Part shown: one piece after another, positions 24,227 to 26,093 of the stretch | Position numbering within the stretch: position 1 is the first letter of the stretch | How the letters are laid out: every line of letters starts with the position of its first letter | Assembly (NCBI GenBank): GCA_937876985.1 | Contig: CALEFT010000019.1 | Location: 1-26,093 of the forward strand | From: an uncultured Clostridia bacterium | Lineage (GTDB): Bacteria; Bacillota; Clostridia; Saccharofermentanales; Saccharofermentanaceae | Length of the DNA: 26,093 nt | Reading direction: 5' to 3' | Program-made: the position numbers and the translations under genes | Notes under the pieces: model-generated | The model's database searches: none | What the model saw: the letters and a program-made list of their open reading frames with translations, nothing else | Told to the model about the DNA's origin: nothing

Positions 24227-24484
24227 TTACTTAGCAGCGTTAGCAGCCTTAGCAATACGAGACTTTGTTCTAGCTGCAGCATTCTTGTGGATATAACCCT
24301 TAGCTGCTGCCTTATCAAGAGTCTTCTGTGCTGCACTAACTGTAGCATCAGAGCAATTACCATCAGCAATGGAAGCCTTTGTCTTCTTGATTGCTGTACG
24401 CATCTCACTCTTCTTCATCTTGTTAGCAGCTGTCTTCTTCTCAGCTACCTTAACGCGCTTGATTGCAGACTTGATATTTGGCAT
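24227..24484 (-). CDS. rpsT: Ribosomal protein S20
   Basis: This 85-residue, Lys- and Ala-rich basic protein is small-subunit ribosomal protein S20, which binds 16S rRNA. The N-terminus PNIKSAIKRVKVAEKK and the C-terminal segment with AAKGYIHKNAAARTKSRIAK are diagnostic. The ATG ending at 24484 has GGAGG 8 bases upstream and gives the normal S20 N-terminus; five codons of open frame before it are leader. It is a single-gene unit with its own strong promoter and terminator. Confidence 0.97.
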   Translation of the reverse strand: MPNIKSAIKRVKVAEKKTAANKMKKSEMRTAIKKTKASIADGNCSDATVSAAQKTLDKAAAKGYIHKNAAARTKSRIAKAANAAK

Positions 24485-24524
24485 GTCATTCACCTCCATC
24501 GCTTACTTTCTTTTGCACCGAGCA

Positions 24525-24553
24525 ATTTTATCACGATTTATCTCGTTGTGCAA
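24525..24553 (-). promoter_or_regulatory. Sigma-A promoter of rpsT
   Basis: On the minus strand TTGCAC (24548-24553) and TAAAAT (24525-24530) are separated by 17 bases. The transcript would start about 35 bases before the S20 start codon. Confidence 0.8.
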
Positions 24554-24613
24554 CAACATTTTTTTCTTACTCTTATATAGGAGCATTATCGCTTTGGCTC
24601 CTACCCGCGCCCC

Positions 24614-24626
24614 CTCGAAAAGCATC
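24614..24626 (-). repeat. GATGCTTTTCGAG intergenic motif, copy 7
   Basis: On the minus strand GATGCTTTTCGAG, whose first bases overlap the TGA stop codon of the RNA methyltransferase gene. It is followed by a GC-rich run. No intrinsic terminator is seen between this gene and rpsT. Confidence 0.75.
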
Positions 24627-25356
24627 ACTTCCCAAAAGAATCCTTCGTTGCTTCATATAATGCAATCGAAGCCGCGATAGGAAGATTAAGGCTATCAATC
24701 TCATGACCGTGCTCGATTCTTACTGGCTGACCAATCTTAATGAAATCCGCTGGGAGCCCCGTCGCCTCATTGCCAAAAATCAAAGTACATGGCTTCTCAA
24801 TAATCGTATTCTGAAGTCTTACAGAGCCATCAAGCATGAACGGATACATTTTATTATTAGGAAATCTCTTCTGGTACTCAGTAAAGCTATCAAACAACTC
24901 AACTGAGACAGAAGCCGCTGCACCCATCGAGGCTCTAATCGTCTTCGGATCAAAAGGGTCTACTGCCGGCGTCACTATTCCAATCTGACTAATTCCAAAG
25001 CCAAGTGCACTACGCATAATCGTACCCATATTTCCTGCATCAGATGGATTTACTAGAACGACATGATTGCCTTCCGTTAGCTTCATCTCCTGATGCTTCT
25101 TCTTCGAAATCACGCCAATCACATAGCAATTCCCCTTCTGTGACAAGATATTGAACGGCTTCTCTGCAATTGTTACTGGAATTCTTCTCTCCTTGCAAAT
25201 TGCGTTTATCTTATTTATCGTATCCTCCGACCTAAAGTCCGGATGCATGATAACTTCCAAAACAACATCTATCTTCTTGTTAAGGAATTCCATCACGACA
25301 GTTGCGCCTAACGCATATGTAAATTCAGAATCCTTCTTATATTTTGATACCTTCAT
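24625..25356 (-). CDS. SpoU-family RNA 2'-O-methyltransferase
   Basis: This 243-residue protein belongs to the SpoU/TrmH class of SAM-dependent RNA ribose 2'-O-methyltransferases with a trefoil-knot fold. The three motifs are present: NPSDAGNMGTIMRSALGFG from residue 103, TLIFGNEATGLP from 191 and DSLNLPIAASIALYEA from 221. An N-terminal part of about 95 residues resembles the substrate-binding domain of RlmB-like proteins. The exact rRNA or tRNA target cannot be told. It is the first minus-strand gene after the strand switch. A weak ribosome binding site (GCGAGG) precedes the ATG. Confidence 0.9.
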   Translation of the reverse strand: MKVSKYKKDSEFTYALGATVVMEFLNKKIDVVLEVIMHPDFRSEDTINKINAICKERRIPVTIAEKPFNILSQKGNCYVIGVISKKKHQEMKLTEGNHVVLVNPSDAGNMGTIMRSALGFGISQIGIVTPAVDPFDPKTIRASMGAAASVSVELFDSFTEYQKRFPNNKMYPFMLDGSVRLQNTIIEKPCTLIFGNEATGLPADFIKIGQPVRIEHGHEIDSLNLPIAASIALYEATKDSFGK

Positions 25357-25452
25357 ATGAATCCTCGCTTATTTTTTCCCTGTTTTGTTACTATAGCTAT
25401 GTAGTATATATCCAATTGACATAAATATGACACATTATCGTAGTTATTACAA

Positions 25453-25481
25453 TTGAGTATTTTACTTTATTATGCTATTAT
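25453..25481 (+). promoter_or_regulatory. Promoter of the DUF4870-like gene
   Basis: TTGAGT (25453-25458) and TATTAT (25476-25481) are separated by 17 bases. An overlapping TATAAT lies three bases further on. AGGAGG then precedes the start codon by 9 bases. Confidence 0.65.
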
Positions 25482-25513
25482 AATGATAACTTTTTATTAG
25501 GAGGTTTTTCGTT

Positions 25514-25804
25514 ATGGATAATTTTGATAATGAGAACGCTGTTACTGGTAATGCTAAGGTATTTGCTATTCTAGCTTACCTATTCGGAATCGGTTGGTTG
25601 CTAGGCCTTTTGATTGAGCCAGAGAAGCATTCACCATTCGTAAAGTGTCACGTTAACAACGGTATTTGGGTTCTTATCATGAACTTTATTCCTGTTATTG
25701 GTAACATCGCTGCATTCATCTGTATTATTATTGGTATTATCAATGCTGCACAGGACAAGACATGGGAAATCCCTGTTCTTGGCGGTATCAAGATTGTTAA
25801 GTAA
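25514..25804 (+). CDS. Small membrane protein, DUF4870-like
   Basis: This 96-residue protein has a short polar N-terminus, one hydrophobic segment near residues 15-33 (FAILAYLFGIGWLLGLLIE) and another near 49-75 (WVLIMNFIPVIGNIAAFICIIIGIINA). Between them lies HSPFVKCHVNNG. This pattern (HSPFVKFHxxQ-like loop between two helices, then short tail) resembles the DUF4870 or related small membrane family of unknown role. It is the only protein gene on the plus strand and forms a single-gene unit with a clear promoter, a strong ribosome binding site and a strong terminator. Confidence 0.8.
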   Translation: MDNFDNENAVTGNAKVFAILAYLFGIGWLLGLLIEPEKHSPFVKCHVNNGIWVLIMNFIPVIGNIAAFICIIIGIINAAQDKTWEIPVLGGIKIVK

Positions 25805-25819
25805 TTCTTTCGATTACAC

Positions 25820-25851
25820 AAGAGCCTCCGTAGTGAGGCTCTTTTTTTTTT
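25820..25851 (+). terminator. Intrinsic terminator after the DUF4870-like gene
   Basis: Perfect 9-bp stem AAGAGCCTC and GAGGCTCTT with a 6-base loop, followed by a run of about ten T. It lies 15 bases after the stop codon. Confidence 0.92.
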
Positions 25852-25894
25852 GCTCTTTAGCACTTTATTTTTTTCTGAATTCCAAAAATACTGC

Positions 25895-25923
25895 TTGCAA
25901 TTTCCATAGTGGGTGTGTATAAT
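25895..25923 (+). promoter_or_regulatory. Promoter of the tRNA-Pro gene
   Basis: TTGCAA (25895-25900) and a perfect TATAAT (25918-25923) are separated by 17 bases. The expected transcription start is within about 5 bases of the mature tRNA 5' end. Confidence 0.85.
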
Positions 25924-25934
25924 ATCATTCGTTT

Positions 25935-26010
25935 CGAGGTGTAGCGCAGTTGGTAGCGTACGTGTTTTGGGAACATGGGGTCGCAGGTTCGAACCCTGTC
26001 ACCTCGACCA
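25935..26010 (+). tRNA. tRNA-Pro (anticodon TGG)
   Basis: The acceptor stem pairs CGAGGTG with CACCTCG, followed by the discriminator A and an encoded CCA. The anticodon stem CGTGT/ACATG (one GT pair) holds the loop TTTGGGA, whose middle three bases TGG read proline codons. The T arm GCAGGTTCGAACCCTGT is standard. The gene has its own promoter and terminator. Confidence 0.96.
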
Positions 26011-26037
26011 AGGGAAGTCAAATGACTTCCCTTTTTT
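26011..26037 (+). terminator. Intrinsic terminator of the tRNA-Pro gene
   Basis: AGGGAAGTCA and TGACTTCCCT form a perfect 10-bp stem with a two-base loop, followed by TTTTT. It begins directly after the CCA end. Confidence 0.9.
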
Positions 26038-26042
26038 ATTAT

Positions 26043-26078
26043 GGAGTCGTGACTCCGTCGAGCTCGCGAAGCGTGCGA
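26043..26078. repeat. GC-rich double hairpin downstream of tRNA-Pro
   Basis: GGAGTC and GACTCC pair around GT (26043-26056). A second repeat pairs CTCGC and GCGAG within ctcgcgaagcgtgcgag. The stretch is much richer in G and C than its surroundings and is outside any gene. It could be the start of a further element beyond the window edge. Confidence 0.5.
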
Positions 26079-26093
26079 GACAAAAAACCACCC

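Noticed and set aside
3132..24626. The repeated GATGCTTTTCGAG copies as a CRISPR array or IS ends.
   Set aside because: Copies are kilobases apart in different contexts with no regular spacers, no paired ends, no target duplications and no cas or transposase gene nearby.

Overview
The window reads as chromosome of a low-to-mid GC, anaerobic Firmicute, most likely Clostridia close to Lachnospiraceae. The basis is GGAGG-type ribosome binding sites throughout, RNase J, a BMP-type nucleoside ABC transporter next to xpt, an [FeFe]-hydrogenase maturase (HydE) and protein family resemblance. The species cannot be named from sequence alone. From the left edge to about 25.36 kb every gene I accept lies on the minus strand, so the biological order is right to left. 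Only a small membrane protein gene and a tRNA-Pro at the right end are on the plus strand.

In transcription order on the minus strand: a SpoU-family RNA methyltransferase; ribosomal protein S20 (rpsT) with its own promoter and terminator; a ZIP metal transporter; HydE overlapping by 4 nt with a polyprenyl-phosphate-type glycosyltransferase; a cytidine deaminase overlapping by 4 nt with a 950-residue membrane protein that may be a GT-C glycosyltransferase; a cupin; an orphan PTS EIIC; a metallo-beta-lactamase-fold protein; a GGDEF/EAL protein with a likely GyrI-like sensor; a purine salvage block (xpt, a BMP-family binding lipoprotein, ABC ATPase and two permeases); a large solute-binding lipoprotein; a 3D/SH3 cell-wall protein; RNase J; and three small genes of mixed type (membrane protein, GNAT acetyltransferase, truncated transglutaminase-like protein).

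The purine block is the clearest functional unit: uptake of purine nucleosides or bases feeding xanthine phosphoribosyltransferase. A strong intrinsic terminator lies between the binding-protein gene and the ATPase gene, which would favour an excess of binding protein. No purine riboswitch is visible.

The most notable unexplained structure is a 12-13 bp word, consensus GATGCTTTTCGAG, found seven times. Every copy is between genes (one overlaps a stop codon), I see none inside a gene, and the copies occur in both orientations. Six of the seven lie at gene boundaries where I see no intrinsic terminator. The mixed orientation points to a site read as double-stranded DNA, such as a protein-binding or chromosome-organising site, rather than an RNA element. 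Other observations are a perfect-consensus promoter built into an inverted repeat beside the truncated gene at the left edge, a shared leader before the three small genes, a possibly leaderless ZIP gene, and a GC-rich double hairpin after the tRNA.
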